Assembly (NCBI GenBank): GCA_029204225.1
Contig: CM055092.1
Location: 28,109,859-28,173,858, forward strand
Length of the DNA: 64,000 nt
Direction: 5' to 3'
DNA from: Diphasiastrum complanatum
Lineage: Eukaryota > Streptophyta > Lycopodiopsida > Lycopodiales > Lycopodiaceae
The translations under genes were made by a program, and so were the position numbers. A model generated the notes under the pieces. That model was given only the letters and a program-made list of their open reading frames with translations, was not told the DNA's origin and did no database searches. Shown here piece by piece: positions 11,947-23,020 of the stretch (the stretch's first letter is position 1; every line of letters starts with the position of its first letter).

Positions 11947-12896
11947 ATGGCATCAATGGGTGGTTTTTTGCTTGAAGCCAATGAAAGGCTCACATCCACT
12001 AATTATGCCATTTGGAAAGTTAGAATGGAGTCCTTGCTAGTACTCCATGATCTTTATGGCATTGTCCTTGATGTGGAAGAAGAACCTCAAGGTAGTCAAG
12101 AACTGGTAAAGTACAAGAAGAGATCTAGATTGGCAGTACATTGCTCAAAGATGAATGTAAGTAACGATCTATTGAAAGACATCTCAACTTGTATCTCGGC
12201 CAAAGAGGCATGGAATTCATTAAAATCTATTCATGAATCCAAAAATACTTCAAGAATACTCATGCTAAGAAACCAAATACTTCAAAGCATGAAAGGAAGT
12301 AATGAAAGTGCCCAAGATTATGGTCTTAGGATCAAATCTTTGAATAGAGATTTGTCTTCTATAGGTGATAAGATCCAAGACAATGAGTTAGTTCAAATCA
12401 TTTTGAATGGATTAGGGAATGAGTACTCTAATCCAGTTCAAACTTTTGTTATTCAAGATTTACTTTCTAGTATAAAAAAGCTTTATAGTGTGCTTGTATC
12501 TGAGGAAAGTAGAATGCTTCATATCAGAATTTAAATAGGATTGTTTCTTTATCTTTGAATGATGGTGATGAAAAAGCTAACTTTTCTTTTAAAGGAAATA
12601 AGAAGAAGTTTCCATCCAAGAAGACCCAAGACATGGAAGTCGAGAGCAAGGACGAAGCATCAAGCTCCAAAGGCAAGAGCAATAAGGACAAGAAGAAGCT
12701 AAAGTGCTTCTTTTGTGGTAACAAAGGAAACTTTCCATCCAAGTGTTACAAGAAGAAGAATGCCCAAGAGAAGGACAACCATGGCAACCTTGTTCTTGAG
12801 GAGGAGGATGAATGCAACTCATCATCAATGACATCCATAACATCAACACCTAATCAAACACACGATGGATTAATAGTGGGGCTAGCTCCCATATGA
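11947..12896 (+). pseudogene. Copia E: gag with defective zinc knuckle
   Basis: ATG 11947 starts MASMGGFLLEANERLTSTNY, the typical copia Gag N-terminus, followed by WKVRMESLL and the Gag helical domain (AKEAWNSLKSIHESKNTSR; LVQIILNGLGNEYSNPVQ). A stop at 12532 interrupts it. Reading resumes at 12555 with a lysine-rich linker and CFFCGNKGNFPSKC, where the zinc-binding His is replaced by Asn. It ends at 12896. Gag would form the particle; loss of the His and the stop make this copy inactive. No LTR or primer site was found upstream. Confidence 0.75.
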
Positions 12897-12900
12897 CTCA

Positions 12901-13525
12901 CCAAAAGGACTAATAAGTGTGGCAAGCTTTGTGAAGCTTGTGGGCTTTTCAAATCTCATAAGCAACCATTCAAGAGATCTTTGACAAGATCTAAATCTCC
13001 TCTCGACCTTATACACTCGGATGTGCATTCATTTTCACATGAATCTAATGGTGGAGCTCTTATGTATGTCACATTTATTGATGATAAATTAAGATACTCT
13101 TGGCTTTACCTCTTGTCTAAGAAAACTTATGTATTTGAGTCCTTTGTGAAGTTTGAAACTCTTGTGGAAAAGAATCTTAATAGTATCATAAAAGTATTAA
13201 GATGTGAAAATGGAGGGGAGTACATCTCCAATAGGATGAAAGAGTTTTGTGAAACTAATAGCATTAGGAAAAAATTTACATGCACATACACTACTCAACA
13301 GAATGGAGCGGTCGAGAGAAAAAATAGAACATTATGTGAGTGTGCTAAGGCATTGAGGTTAGATGCATCTCTTCCTATTTCATTTTGGGGAGAAGCTATT
13401 TTATGTGCAAACTTTTAATAGTGCCATTGAAGCACTCACACCTTTTGAAGAATTGTATGGCAAAAAGCCAAATCTTAGTGATTTGAAACAATTTGGTTGT
13501 ACTTGTTATATACACATTCCTTTAT
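12901..13525 (+). pseudogene. Copia E: integrase fragment
   Basis: After a deletion that removes protease and most of GAG-pre-integrase (a trace CGKLCEACGLFKSHKQPFKR is readable near 12915), 12981-13418 gives the integrase core: LIHSDVHSFSHESNGG with the first catalytic Asp, VLRCENGGEYISN where the second catalytic Asp is Glu, and NGAVERKNRTLCECAKALR with the catalytic Glu. A frameshift near 13418 leads to EELYGKKPNLSDLKQFGCT up to about 13525, where copia homology ends mid-domain and gypsy sequence begins. Confidence 0.75.
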
Positions 13526-15421
13526 AAGTAAGGAAGAAGGGGGTTTTGAGAAACTTCAAACAATGATTGTTTCAGCTCCCATGTTACAAATTGCAAATCC
13601 AGATTTACCTTACGTCGTGAGAACGGACACAAGTGATGTTGTAGTTGGAGCAGTTTTATTACAAATGGATAGGCCACTAGTGTTTGAAAGCAAAAAATTC
13701 ACTGGTCCTCAGTTGCGTTATACTACGCAGGAAAAGGAATTGTTTGTTGTAGTCCATGCACTTAAAACCTGGAGACACTACTTGTATGGTAGTAAGTTTG
13801 TAGTGTATACAGATCACCAGCCTCTTAAGTATTTTTGTAATCAACATGATCTTCGGGGGAGAAAATCTCGATGGGCTGAGTTGGTGCAAGAATTAGATCA
13901 TGAAATCCGTTACATAAGAGATAGCTCTAATCAAGTTGCAGATGCTCTTAGTCGGATCGATGAATTGAACGAGTTGTCATTCACCCAGATACCTACAGAT
14001 CTATATCTTTCGCTGAGAGAAAAATATGAATCAGATTCTCATTTTGGTCACATTTGGAACATTGTTCAGACCGGAAGAAATGTGGACAATGTTGAGTCAG
14101 AAACACAAGGGACTCAACTAACTAAGAAAGATAAGAAGATTGTGGAGCAGTTCACCATTCAAGATGGATTACTATTTCAGAATGAAAAAATTTGTGTACC
14201 TGGTGATGATGAGCTCAAACAGAAGATTCTGTTTGAATGTCATGACATACCCTGTGCAGGATATCCCGGTATACACAGGACTTTGGACTTGGTTAAGAGG
14301 AAATTTTAGTGGCCAAAGCTCAAGCCATATGTCGAGTCATATGTTGTTAAATGCAAGCCATGTCAACTAGCAAAGACTGAATGCCATAAGGCTGGTGGTT
14401 TGTTGCATCCGTTAGATATCCCAGATAAGAAATGGGAAAGCATAACTATGGATTTTGTAGTTGGACTTCCAAAGACCCAATGACAAAATGATTCTATTTG
14501 GGTTGTAGTGGATCGGTTAACTAAGTTAGCTACATTCATACCAGTCAAGTCAACTATAAAGGCTTCTGATTTAACCTAGATCTTTGTTGAAAGATTATTT
14601 CGGTTGTATGGTCTACCAAGTGACATTGTTAGTGATAGAGATCCTAAGTTCACAGGTCACTTTTGGTCAGCGGTATTTCATAAACTAGAAACTTCTTTGA
14701 GTTTAAGTTCTTCTAATCATCTTGAATCAGATGGCCAGACAGAAAGGACTGATCAAACTTTGGAAGATATTTTGAGGATGTATGTTTCTCATAGGCAATC
14801 TTATTGAAAAGATTATCTCCCACTGGTTGAGTTTGCATATATAGTAGAAAACATTCTGCTACAAGTTACAGTCCTTTTATGCTTATGTACGGTTTTCAAC
14901 CTAGATCTCCAGGAAATGTTGAGACGAAGTCTGTTAAGATCCACAAGGTTGCTGATTTTTTGCATGATATGCAAGAAATGTTGCAAGTGGCTAAGGATAG
15001 TATCTGAAGTGCTCATGATAGAGCTAAACACTATACCGATCTTAAGAGATCTTCTAGAGATTTTAAAGTTGATGATTGGGTATATCTTAGGATTCCAAAA
15101 GATTCTAAGATGTTACATACAGGGAAGCATTATAAGCTGCCTATCCATTATTGTGGACCTTTCAGGATTGTACTTAGAATTGGTTCTTCTCAATCTTCAA
15201 GGAAAATTGACTGCACACCCAATATTTCATGTAAGTCGTTTGAAACTAAGTTTACATGATGGTGATACAGTTGGATCGAATGAGGATTTATCCCATTTGG
15301 AAGATTTATCGCTTAGTGTACCTTTGGAACCTGAGAAAGTGATCAGAACCAAAGATAAACAATTAAGAAATCGTTCTATCTTTGAGTGCTTAATTTGGTA
15401 TAGGGAGGGCATAGAACTCTA
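13526..15421 (+). pseudogene. Gypsy chromovirus-like RNase H, integrase and chromodomain, broken
   Basis: 13530-14287 is open and reads RNase H (VVRTDTSDVVVGAVLLQ, EKELFVVVHALKTWRHYLYG, VYTDHQPLKYF, NQVADALSRI), a linker, and the integrase zinc region (FECHDIPCAGYPGIHRT). After TAG 14308 it continues VKCKPCQLAK, WESITMDFVVGLP, a stop at 14481, then GLPSDIVSDRDPKFTGHFW and ESDGQTERTDQTLED, so the Asp-Asp-Glu residues are visible across stops. 15220-15415 reads PIFHVSRLK and then PEKVIRTKDKQLRNRSIFEC, a degenerate chromodomain, which in chromoviruses guides integration to heterochromatin. Protease and RT are absent because the left edge is fused to copia E. Confidence 0.8.
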
Positions 15422-15850
15422 GTTCTAAATTGCATCCAAAGTCTATAATGGTCGGCTTCTTTGAAACTTGTACCTATCAACAAGACAACACGCTCTTCAC
15501 AATTAATGGTAAATATTGACACTCTTCCGCTTGTGGAGACACATGGAAGGTTATTTGATAAAGTCTTCTTATACTAGGCATGCAATATTTTGTTGTAGAT
15601 CTGGTAACTATGATAAGTCATTGTAAGGTATTGGAACATTGAGCACCTTGCTTGGTAAACCGATATCACAAGTAATCTATGAGCATTTTTCTAGGTGCTA
15701 TTGTTTGAAACTAGACGGAGGTCGCATACCCCTCTCCTACGCACATAATTTGGAGCCCCGCCATGACAATCTCTCAATAGCAGCATTCACACAAGTGCTT
15801 TATAATTCTATTGCATTCTAACCTTAGTGTACTTCATTATCTGTTGGCAA
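15422..15850. other. No gene seen; flank of gypsy fragment
   Basis: No domain or clear LTR boundary could be found. The sequence between the chromodomain remnant and the LTR fragment at 15851 may hold the decayed 3' end of the gypsy element. Confidence 0.3.
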
Positions 15851-16059
15851 GGAATACAAGGATAGGTTTTCACACGTGTGAACCCATTAAGCCATAGTTT
15901 TGATCATTGTTGATTGTTCTTGTTAGATTTATTGATGGAAATTGATCTAATGTGTACTAATCTTGTGTAGATTGGTAGATCAATTGAATCTAACACCCAA
16001 TCTCTTTTGTGGATCTGATTTAAATCCATTCTTGGTCATTAATTCTTTGGAATTTCACA
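15851..16059 (+). repeat. Truncated 5' LTR of the small element
   Basis: This part aligns with 23640-23852: CACACGTGTGAA or CACACATGTGAA, GATTGTTCTTGTTAGAT, GTAGATTGGTAGATCAATTG, CTTTTGTGGAT and AATCCATTCTTGGTC. It ends TTTCACA directly before a primer-binding site. Upstream of about 15851 similarity to the 3' LTR is lost, so the left part is deleted. Confidence 0.6.
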
Positions 16060-16072
16060 TGGTATCAGAGCC
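16060..16072 (+). promoter_or_regulatory. Primer-binding site (initiator tRNA-Met)
   Basis: TGGTATCAGAGCC lies immediately after the LTR end. This is the usual plant retrotransposon primer site complementary to the 3' end of initiator tRNA-Met, where minus-strand DNA synthesis starts. Confidence 0.8.
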
Positions 16073-16144
16073 AAGTACAAGAGCATTGATGGCATTGATC
16101 AAGCTACACGAGAATACTCACCAACCTGCCCAGGATGTAGGGTG
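16073..16144 (+). pseudogene. Internal region of small element, left part
   Basis: An open frame from ATG near 16088 (MALIKLHENTHQPAQDVGC) reaches the insertion point and resumes in frame at 22437 (CDEGDGGEVESVEVESPMSC) when one GGGTG target copy is removed. This supports the nested-insertion reading. I do not recognise the protein; it may be a short gag-like peptide. Confidence 0.5.
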
Positions 16145-16917
16145 TGACAAAATTTCCAGAATTCACATGTGTGGGGGTCCACAAGAGTGATTGATCTTGA
16201 TTAAGCTTTGTGATTGGCACTATAACCTGATTCTAGATTGATCAACAAGATCTAGTTCAGAAGAAATGGCTAATTTACAATCTAGCATGCTAATCAACAG
16301 AATATAATAGCAATGAATCAAAGAATGAATAAAAGTACAAGATTTCAGTGTATGAGCAGTAGCCTCAACACGAGTTAGAGAGAGATAACAAGCAATATTA
16401 GTTTAGATCCAAAATGGCATGAGATAGCTACAAAACTTTGGTTCTTCATCATTGATTGTGTGGAGAGCTACACATATTTATGGAGTTTGAGGTAGCTCGA
16501 GGTAGAACCACATCCATCCATTCCAAAATGACATCTAAAGTGACATCTAGAGTCTATGTGACATTTGTCACTTGTCATGCATAAAATTCTACCAACATTT
16601 TGCAAGTGTACTAGTTCTAACTAGAAATGTCCAAATCATCATGCGTGTGTCCATTAAACTTTGTGCATGCCTTGCATGTCACTATGGATCACTTACAATT
16701 AATGCATGTGAATTGCCACGAGTTTCTACAAGCATAATCATGCTAATTCTATGTCTACAAACTATATGCAAGTTGTATTTATCAAACTAGATAATACATA
16801 ACCATGTAGCTCGAGTTCTATGTAGGCCAAACTTGGCATTTTGCATTAATGAGCTACATACTTGCATGGTACAACATTTGTAGCAGGCTCAATATGGATT
16901 GTTTTTCAATTTTAACA
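16145..16917 (-). repeat. A1 3' LTR (left)
   Basis: It runs from TGACAAAATTTCC to TTTCAATTTTAACA and is followed on the plus strand by CTCCTCCTAAAAG, the complement of the polypurine tract. Near its left end is CACATGTGTGG, the deaminated form of CACACGTGTG seen at the same place in the right LTR. A GA-rich patch (around 16375) is shared by all family A LTRs. Confidence 0.88.
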
Positions 16918-18290
16918 CTCCTCCTAAAAGTGATCTATATTGATTTGAACATGGATCTTGGTATAACTCCAAGGTTAGCTCTATGCTTGTTGAAGGAACT
17001 TTTGCTCAAAGGTTTGGTGAGCATATCAGCAATGCAAGATGATGTGTCAATGTGCTCCAATTTGATTTCACCTCCAATGAGCTTCTCTCTCACGAAGTGA
17101 TGTGCAACTTCGATATGCTTGCTCCTTGCATGGAATATTGGATTGTTGGCAAGGGCTTGAGCTGAAATGTTGTCACACATGATCATAGGATATCTTCTTC
17201 CATAATTATCTCTAGCTCCACTAGTAACCTCTTGATCCAAAGCACTTCCTTTGTTGTTGTAGTGAGCACTTTGTACTCAGCTTCACATGATGAGAGTGAT
17301 ATAGTATCTTGCTTTTTGGAAAGCCAAGATATCAAGTTTCCTCCAAGATATATGACATAAGCACTTGTAGATTTTTGATCTGCTCTATCACTTGCAAAAT
17401 CCGAGTCAGAATAACCAATAATAGAAAGATCTTCACTTTTATACAATAAACCAAAGTCAAAAGTTGAAGATATATATCTAAGCACTCTCTTGGCCATTTT
17501 CCAATGATAAACTGAAGGATTTTGCATAGCTTGGCTCAACTTATGAACACTAAAGCTTATGTCAGGTCTAGTTATTGTGAGCCAAATTAAGGAGCCTATA
17601 AGACTTCTAAAAAGTGTGATGTCCTCAAAGGATCTTTAATCACCTTTGTTAGAGTCCTTTACATTTTGCTCCATAGGTGTTTCTATACTCTTACAATTCA
17701 ACATATTGAACTTTTTTAACATTGAAAGAGCATACTTAGATTGACATACAAATAGAATATAGATACTGACATACTTAGATCTCTAATCCTAGAATATAGT
17801 GAATTTCTTCAAGATCTTGCATCTTGAACTCTTTTCCAAGTGCAATCTTGGTTTCCTCAACTAACTTGATACAACTTCCTATCAAAATGATATCATCAAC
17901 ATAAATAAGAAGGATGACAATATCTTTATCAAAAAACTTGACATATAAGGAAGGATCATAGCTACTAAGATTAGATCCTAGTGACTCAAGAAAAGTGTTA
18001 AGTCGAGAATACCATGACCTTGGAGCTTGCTTTAATCCATATAAACTTTTGAAGAGCAAGCAAACTTTTCCTTCATCATGGATGAACCCAATAGGTTGAT
18101 CCATATAGATCTCTTCTTCTAGATAGCCATTTAGAAATGCATTAGAAACATCTAGTTGAAGAATTTGCCAATTGAAAAAACAAGCAAGAGAAATTATGAT
18201 TCTAATTGACACCATCTTTGCAACTGGGGCCTCATAATCAAGTCCATATACTTGAGCAAAGCCTTTAGCACAAATCCTAGCCTTGTACTT
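16918..18290 (-). pseudogene. A1 RT and RNase H
   Basis: 18215-17775 reads RT from IIISLACFFNWQILQLDVSN through NAFLNGYLEEEIYMDQP and KSLYGLKQAPRSWYSRL to the catalytic palm LLIYVDDIILIGSC. Around 17640-17775 the frame is lost: a short substitution or insertion (AGATACTGACATACTTAGAT) replaces sequence present in copy A2, and there is a stop near 17638. 17539-17183 reads RNase H (YSDSDFASDRADQKSTSAYV, SLSSCEAEYK), and 17240-16935 the tail (MIMCDNISAQALANNPIFHA, SSCIADMLTKPLSKSSFNKH). The YVDD aspartates are intact but no continuous protein can be made. Confidence 0.85.
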
Positions 18291-19243
18291 GTTGATTGTG
18301 TCATCTTGATTATACTTGATTCAAAAAATCCATTTGCAACCAATGGTATGCTTGTTGGATGGAAGATCCACAAGCTCCCATGTATTATTGGCCATCAAAG
18401 CATCATATTCCTCCTTCATGGAAACGTACAATTCCTTTGAGTTGATAGCATCATATACATCCTTCGACTCCTCATGAGAAATAAGCTAGGCACAATTAGT
18501 GGAGTTGATTTCCACTTGCTTTCCGCTATCTTCATAGGTAAGGCTTCTAGGCTCGGATCTTTCTCTTTGAGATCTCCCTGGTGAAAAAATTTGAGGTGAC
18601 TCCTCCTCAAATCTTGGCCCCATCTCTCCATGATGGTCTTCAAGGGTGATGATTGGAGTATCTTTGTGAGAATCTTTGAGCTCGACCTTCTCAAAAATGT
18701 ATTTTTGATCTTCATGGAATATAACATCTCTACTCTCAATTGTAGTTGAAGTAGAGGGAATATAAATTCTGTAAGCTTTCTTGTTGGATGCATATCCAAC
18801 CATGATCCCTTTAACATAATTAGGCTCTTTTCCTTGTTTCCAAGGGCATATTGACAAAGCAAGTACAACCAAAAACTCTAAGGTGATCTACCTTAGGTTT
18901 CTTCTGAAACAAGACTTCAAAAGGTGTTTTTCCAGCAAGAGCATTGTGAGGTAATCTATTGCACATATAGTTTGCACAATTTATAGCTTCACCCCAATAT
19001 TCAATAGGCAAAGAAGCTTCTACTCGAATTGCCTTAGCACATTCACATAAAGATCTATTTTTCCTCTCAGCTACTCCATTTTGGAATGGAGAATAGGCAC
19101 AAGAAAATTCTCTCTTTATTCCTTCACCTTCACAATAATTATGAAACTTGTTGGAGATATATTCACCTCCTCCATCACATCTTAAAACTTTAACTTTGCA
19201 AGAAAACTATTTTTCTACATAAGCTTTGAAGATAAGGAAGTGA
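18291..19243 (-). pseudogene. A1 integrase C-terminal part and RT linker
   Basis: 19243-19020 reads the middle of the integrase core with several substitutions, including the conserved NGVAERKN-type Glu region. 19011-18820 reads MPIEYWGEAINCANYMCNRL and FEVLFQKKPKVDHLRVFGCT. 18872-18486 reads the linker (KGIMVGYASNKKAYRIYIPS, TIESRDVIFHEDQKYIFEKV). A frameshift near 18830 separates the last two. This is the normal integrase-to-RT stretch of a copia element. Confidence 0.8.
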
Positions 19244-20413
19244 TCAAAAACCAAAGTAGATACAACCAAGTGTATCTAGTAAAGTCATCAATAAACATGT
19301 TGCACCACCAATACTTTTAGAAGAGGAAAAATGTACATCTGAATGTATGGGTTCCAATGGATAAGTAGTCTTTATAAAAGACTTCTGATATGGCTTTCTG
19401 TGTGACTTTGCAATGGCACAAGCCTCACAAGGATTGAAATCTTTAGAAAGAGATTTTGGAAGACCAATAGCCTTCTCCTTCTTAACCATAGAAGACGTAG
19501 ATGTAAAGTTAGGATGTCCCAACCTTCTATGCCACATCTCCTCCTTAGATAATAAAGCAACTTCACAAAGGTTTGCATTCTCATAAGAATTCAACTTAAA
19601 AACTCCACCACATCTAGTTCCATCAGCAAGGATCTCATCTTTTCTCTTGATAAAACAAGTATTGGAGTTGAACTTTACATCACAACCATTATCAAGCAAC
19701 TTTCCCACACTAATTAAGTTCTTTGTAAGTTTTGGAATGAAAAGAAGATTAGAAAGTGCAAGAACTTTTGAAGAAGCAAGTTTCAATGGAATGTTGCCAA
19801 TTCCTTCTATTGGACACTCATGATCATTAGCTGTGTAAATAGATCTCTTGAGTCCTTTGAAATGTAAGATTGAGTCAAATGACTCCTTTGAACAACACAT
19901 ATGTGAAGAGGCTCCACTGTCTATATACCAAGCTCCATCTTTCTTGAAAGGTGATGAAGAAAAACTGGACACCATAAGTGATCCTTCTCCATCACTTGCA
20001 ACAAAATCTTCTTCAATCTCTTTGGAGATATTAGCTTGCTTGAGTTGGTTTTTCTTCTTGAAGCAATTAGAGACATAGTGCTCCTTTTTGCCACAGAAGA
20101 AGAACTTCACTTGCTTCTTCTTGGTTTTTGAGTTAGAGGGATGAGCTGTTTCATCCTCTTTACCATCTTGATCTCGATCTTTGGCTTTGTATTTGCTGTA
20201 TGCTTGAGAGAATTGGTTCTTACTCCTTCCTTTTGGCATGTCTTTGACAAAGAGGGCTTTGCCACTTCCACCATGTTCAAGTTTGTTCATCCTGGAGAGT
20301 TTATAGCTTTGTTTAGATTCTTCAGAAATAAGAATTCCTTGGAGAGTTTCTAGATTAGGTAACTCCTCCTTAATAGCAAAAAACTGAACAAGATTATCAT
20401 AGCCATCTCTCAA
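19244..20413 (-). pseudogene. A1 gag C-terminus, protease, GAG-pre-integrase, integrase start
   Basis: A 389-codon open frame reads Gag end (DGYDNLVQFFAIKEELPNLE), a zinc knuckle FFFCGKKEHYVSNC whose first Cys is Phe, the aspartic protease motif WYIDSGASSHMCC, LLFIPKLTKNLISVGKLLDN, the GAG-pre-integrase WHRRLGHPNFTS with CEACAIAKSHRKP, and the integrase start IHSDVHFSSSKSIGG. The frame is lost just after GGATC. Protease would cut the polyprotein and is the best preserved part. The knuckle defect and flanking stops make the copy inactive. Confidence 0.85.
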
Positions 20414-20877
20414 CCATTCAGTATGACTTGAACTAGCTCAACTTGGTTAATGGTAACACAAACACAGGAAAGCTCTCTATGTAAATCTTTAGCTCTCAGA
20501 ACATAGTTAGATGCATTCTCTTCACTTCTTTGGAAACTTTGAAAAATCTAATTCCTAAGAGTGAGTGTTCTAGAAGTATTCTTTGTTTCATAGATGGTCT
20601 TTAGTGCATCCCAAGCTTCTTTGGCTATAGTGCAAGATCCTATCTCTCTCAAAATTTCATTAGATACATTTATCTTAATGAAATGTAGAGCCATTCTAGC
20701 TCTCTTTTTATATTTAGGAATTTCAACCTGTGCTTGAGGCTCCTCCTCAACACCAAGCACAATATCCATAACATCCTGGAGTATCAAAACAGACTCCATT
20801 CTTAACTTCCAAATTGAGTAATTAGAAGTGTTTAGTCTTTCACTGGCTTCTAGAAGATATCCTCCTTGAGATGCCAT
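20414..20877 (-). pseudogene. A1 gag N-terminal part
   Basis: ATG at 20877-20875 starts MASQGGYLLEASERLNTSNY, then WKLRMESVLILQDVMDIVLG and AKEAWDALKTIYETKNTSRT. The frame stops at TAG (20546-20548), where copy A2 has CAG, a single C-to-T change. Homology continues through the stop into 20413. Gag start and layout are the same in A2 and in the plus-strand fragment at 26017. Confidence 0.85.
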
Positions 20878-21646
20878 TATAATGAAGACTTCTTAGTTAT
20901 TGGATTGAGATATGTTGGAGTTTGTTCCTATCAGACTTAGAGTTGCTGCTCTCTTTCAATATAGGTATTTTCAAGGTTGAACTACCTTCCTATGTGAAAC
21001 ACTTGCAACTATATTTGAGATGAATCTCAAATATTCCACAAGACAAGTTATCTAGATCAGACACAAAAACTGGTTTGAGACACTTTGGCTGGTTTGAATC
21101 CTACTTTTGGCACGTGTGAAATGCTTCAAAAGAAAACACTATTGACACTCAGAAGGCTCAAAGGGTGTTCAAATACTTCAAACTCAGTCTTCATCTATAG
21201 TTTCTTGTGTTGGATGCTCAAAACAATGGACTCAGAACAAAGTATAATTGAATCAAATCAAAATGTTGTCACTCAGATTTAGGACCTATACCTATCCTCT
21301 TTAAGAGCTTATAACTCTTGGTAGACACATCAGATTGATTTGGTTTCAATCTTTATGGAAATACAGATCAAATGCTTTCCATCAAGCTATAACACTGCTA
21401 TCTTTGGATCTACAAGTAAGGAGAACAAAGGGACTAAAAATATCTGATTTTCACACATGCGGAATTCCAAAATTCCGTACTACCTCAATTCAGGTCTAAA
21501 AATTTTGTTCAAGTCCAATTTGATCCAAATACACTTCAAAGAAAGGTTAGAAAAAGTGCAAAACTGTTTTTTTGCTTGATTTAGCTCTCAGTTTCTTGTA
21601 CAATCAGAGTTGTTAGTATGCAAACCTTAATGAGGCTCTGATACCA
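20878..21646 (-). promoter_or_regulatory. A1 leader and primer-binding site
   Basis: GGCTCTGATACCA at 21634-21646, directly against the right LTR, is the complement of the TGGTATCAGAGCC primer site. The leader of about 750 bp between it and gag has no long frame and is shared with A2 (59073-59795) and the fragment at 25248-26016. Confidence 0.85.
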
Positions 21647-22431
21647 TGACAAAATTTCCAGAAATCACACGTGTGGAAAATGTCCACAAGAGTGATTGAT
21701 CTTGATTAAGCTTTGTGATTGGCACTATAAACTGATTCTAGATTGATCAACAAGATGTAGTTCAAAAGAAATGGCTAATTCACAATCTAGCATGCTAATC
21801 AACAGAATATAATAGCAATGAATCAAAGAATGAATAAAAGTACAAGATTTCAGTGTATGAGCAGTAGCCTCAACACGAGTTAGAGAGAGAAAGCTAGAGA
21901 GATAACAAGCAATATTAGTTTAAATCCAAAATGGCATGAGATAGTTACAAAACTTTGGTCCTTCATCATTGATTGTGTGGAGAGCTACACATATTTATGG
22001 AGTTTGAGGTAGCTCGAGGTAGAACCACATCCATCCATTCCAAAATGACATCTAAAGTGACATCTAGAGTCTATGTGACATTTGTCACTTGTCATGCATG
22101 AAATTCTACCAACTTTTTGCAAGTGTACTAGTTCTAACTAGAAATGTCCAAATCATCATGCATGTGTCCATTAAGCTTTGTGCATGCCTTGCATGTCACT
22201 GTGGATCACTTACAATCAATGCATGTGAATTGCCACGAGTTTCTACAAGCATAATCATGCTAATTCTATGTCTACAAACTATCATTTATCAAACTAGATA
22301 ATACATAACCAAGTAGCTCGAGTTCTATGTAGGCCAAACTTGGCATTTTGCATTAGTGAGCTACATACTTGCATGGTACAACATTTGTAGCAAGCCAAGA
22401 AATCAATATGGATTGTTTTTCAATTTTAACA
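21647..22431 (-). repeat. A1 5' LTR (right)
   Basis: It starts TGACAAAATTTCCAG with CACACGTGTG at 21666-21675 and ends TTTCAATTTTAACA. Compared with the left LTR it contains a longer GA-rich patch near 21880 and lacks a stretch around ATGCAAGTTGT (near 22280). It would supply the promoter for the minus-strand transcript. Confidence 0.88.
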
Positions 22432-23020
22432 GGGTGCGACGAAGGCGACGGTGGAGAGGTGGAGAGCGTTGAGGTTGAGAGTCCTATGAGTTGTGAGCAA
22501 CAAGTGCCTACTGACAACGGGCAAAGTGTTCATCATGAAGCGTTTCCCAGATAGAAAGTGACGAAGGCGAGCATGAGTTTCGCTATGACCAACATCTCCA
22601 CCCCTCAGAGGGAGGCCTAGACACCAAAGTGGAGAAAGAAGAAACAGATTCCAAGCCGCAATGTCAAAGGGGTCAATAGCCAAGCGATCAAGAGGAAGAT
22701 TCATATCAAGTTGAGTTTCATGATGGAGAGCAAGGTGAATATGAAAGTAGAGCCTTGGACGAGGGAAGCCCAAGTGAAAAGCACCGAGGACATCAAGGGA
22801 AGAAATCCAAGACCAAGCTGAAACAGAGGGCAAATGGGGTGCTGAGAGAGGAGGGTGATCTTGAGATGACTAAAGCAACGCAAGACAAGAAGAAATGACC
22901 ACAAGCATGGCAAAGACACCCTTCTAGGGGTTGATAAGGCAATGCAACAAGGATCAAAGGAGGTTCACAACCAAGCGAGGGGGCAACAGTTCCATGGGAA
23001 GAGCTGGCCAAAGGGAGAAC
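22432..23020 (+). pseudogene. Internal region of small element, right part
   Basis: This continues the frame broken by A1 for about 40 codons to TAG at 22552. After that only interrupted plus-strand reading with basic composition is seen (GVNSQAIKRKIHIKLSFMME). No protease or polymerase motif is present. AAAGGGAGAAC just before the LTR serves as a polypurine tract. Confidence 0.5.

Larger units (their letters stand above)
16145..22431 (-). mobile_element. Copia family A, copy A1, full length
   Basis: TGACAAAATT starts the left LTR and TTTTAACA ends the right one. The five bases outside are GGGTG on both sides (16140-16144 and 22432-22436), a target-site duplication. From right to left the element holds 5' LTR, primer site, leader, gag, protease, GAG-pre-integrase, integrase, RT, RNase H, polypurine tract and 3' LTR. 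LTRs are 773 and 785 bp with many differences, and the coding part has stops and frameshifts, so it is not young and not autonomous. Confidence 0.9.

Noticed and set aside
21634-21646. Possible tRNA-Met gene ends
   Set aside because: The TGGTATCAGAGC matches are short primer-binding sites next to LTRs. No cloverleaf surrounds them, and no tRNA or rRNA gene was recognised anywhere in the window.
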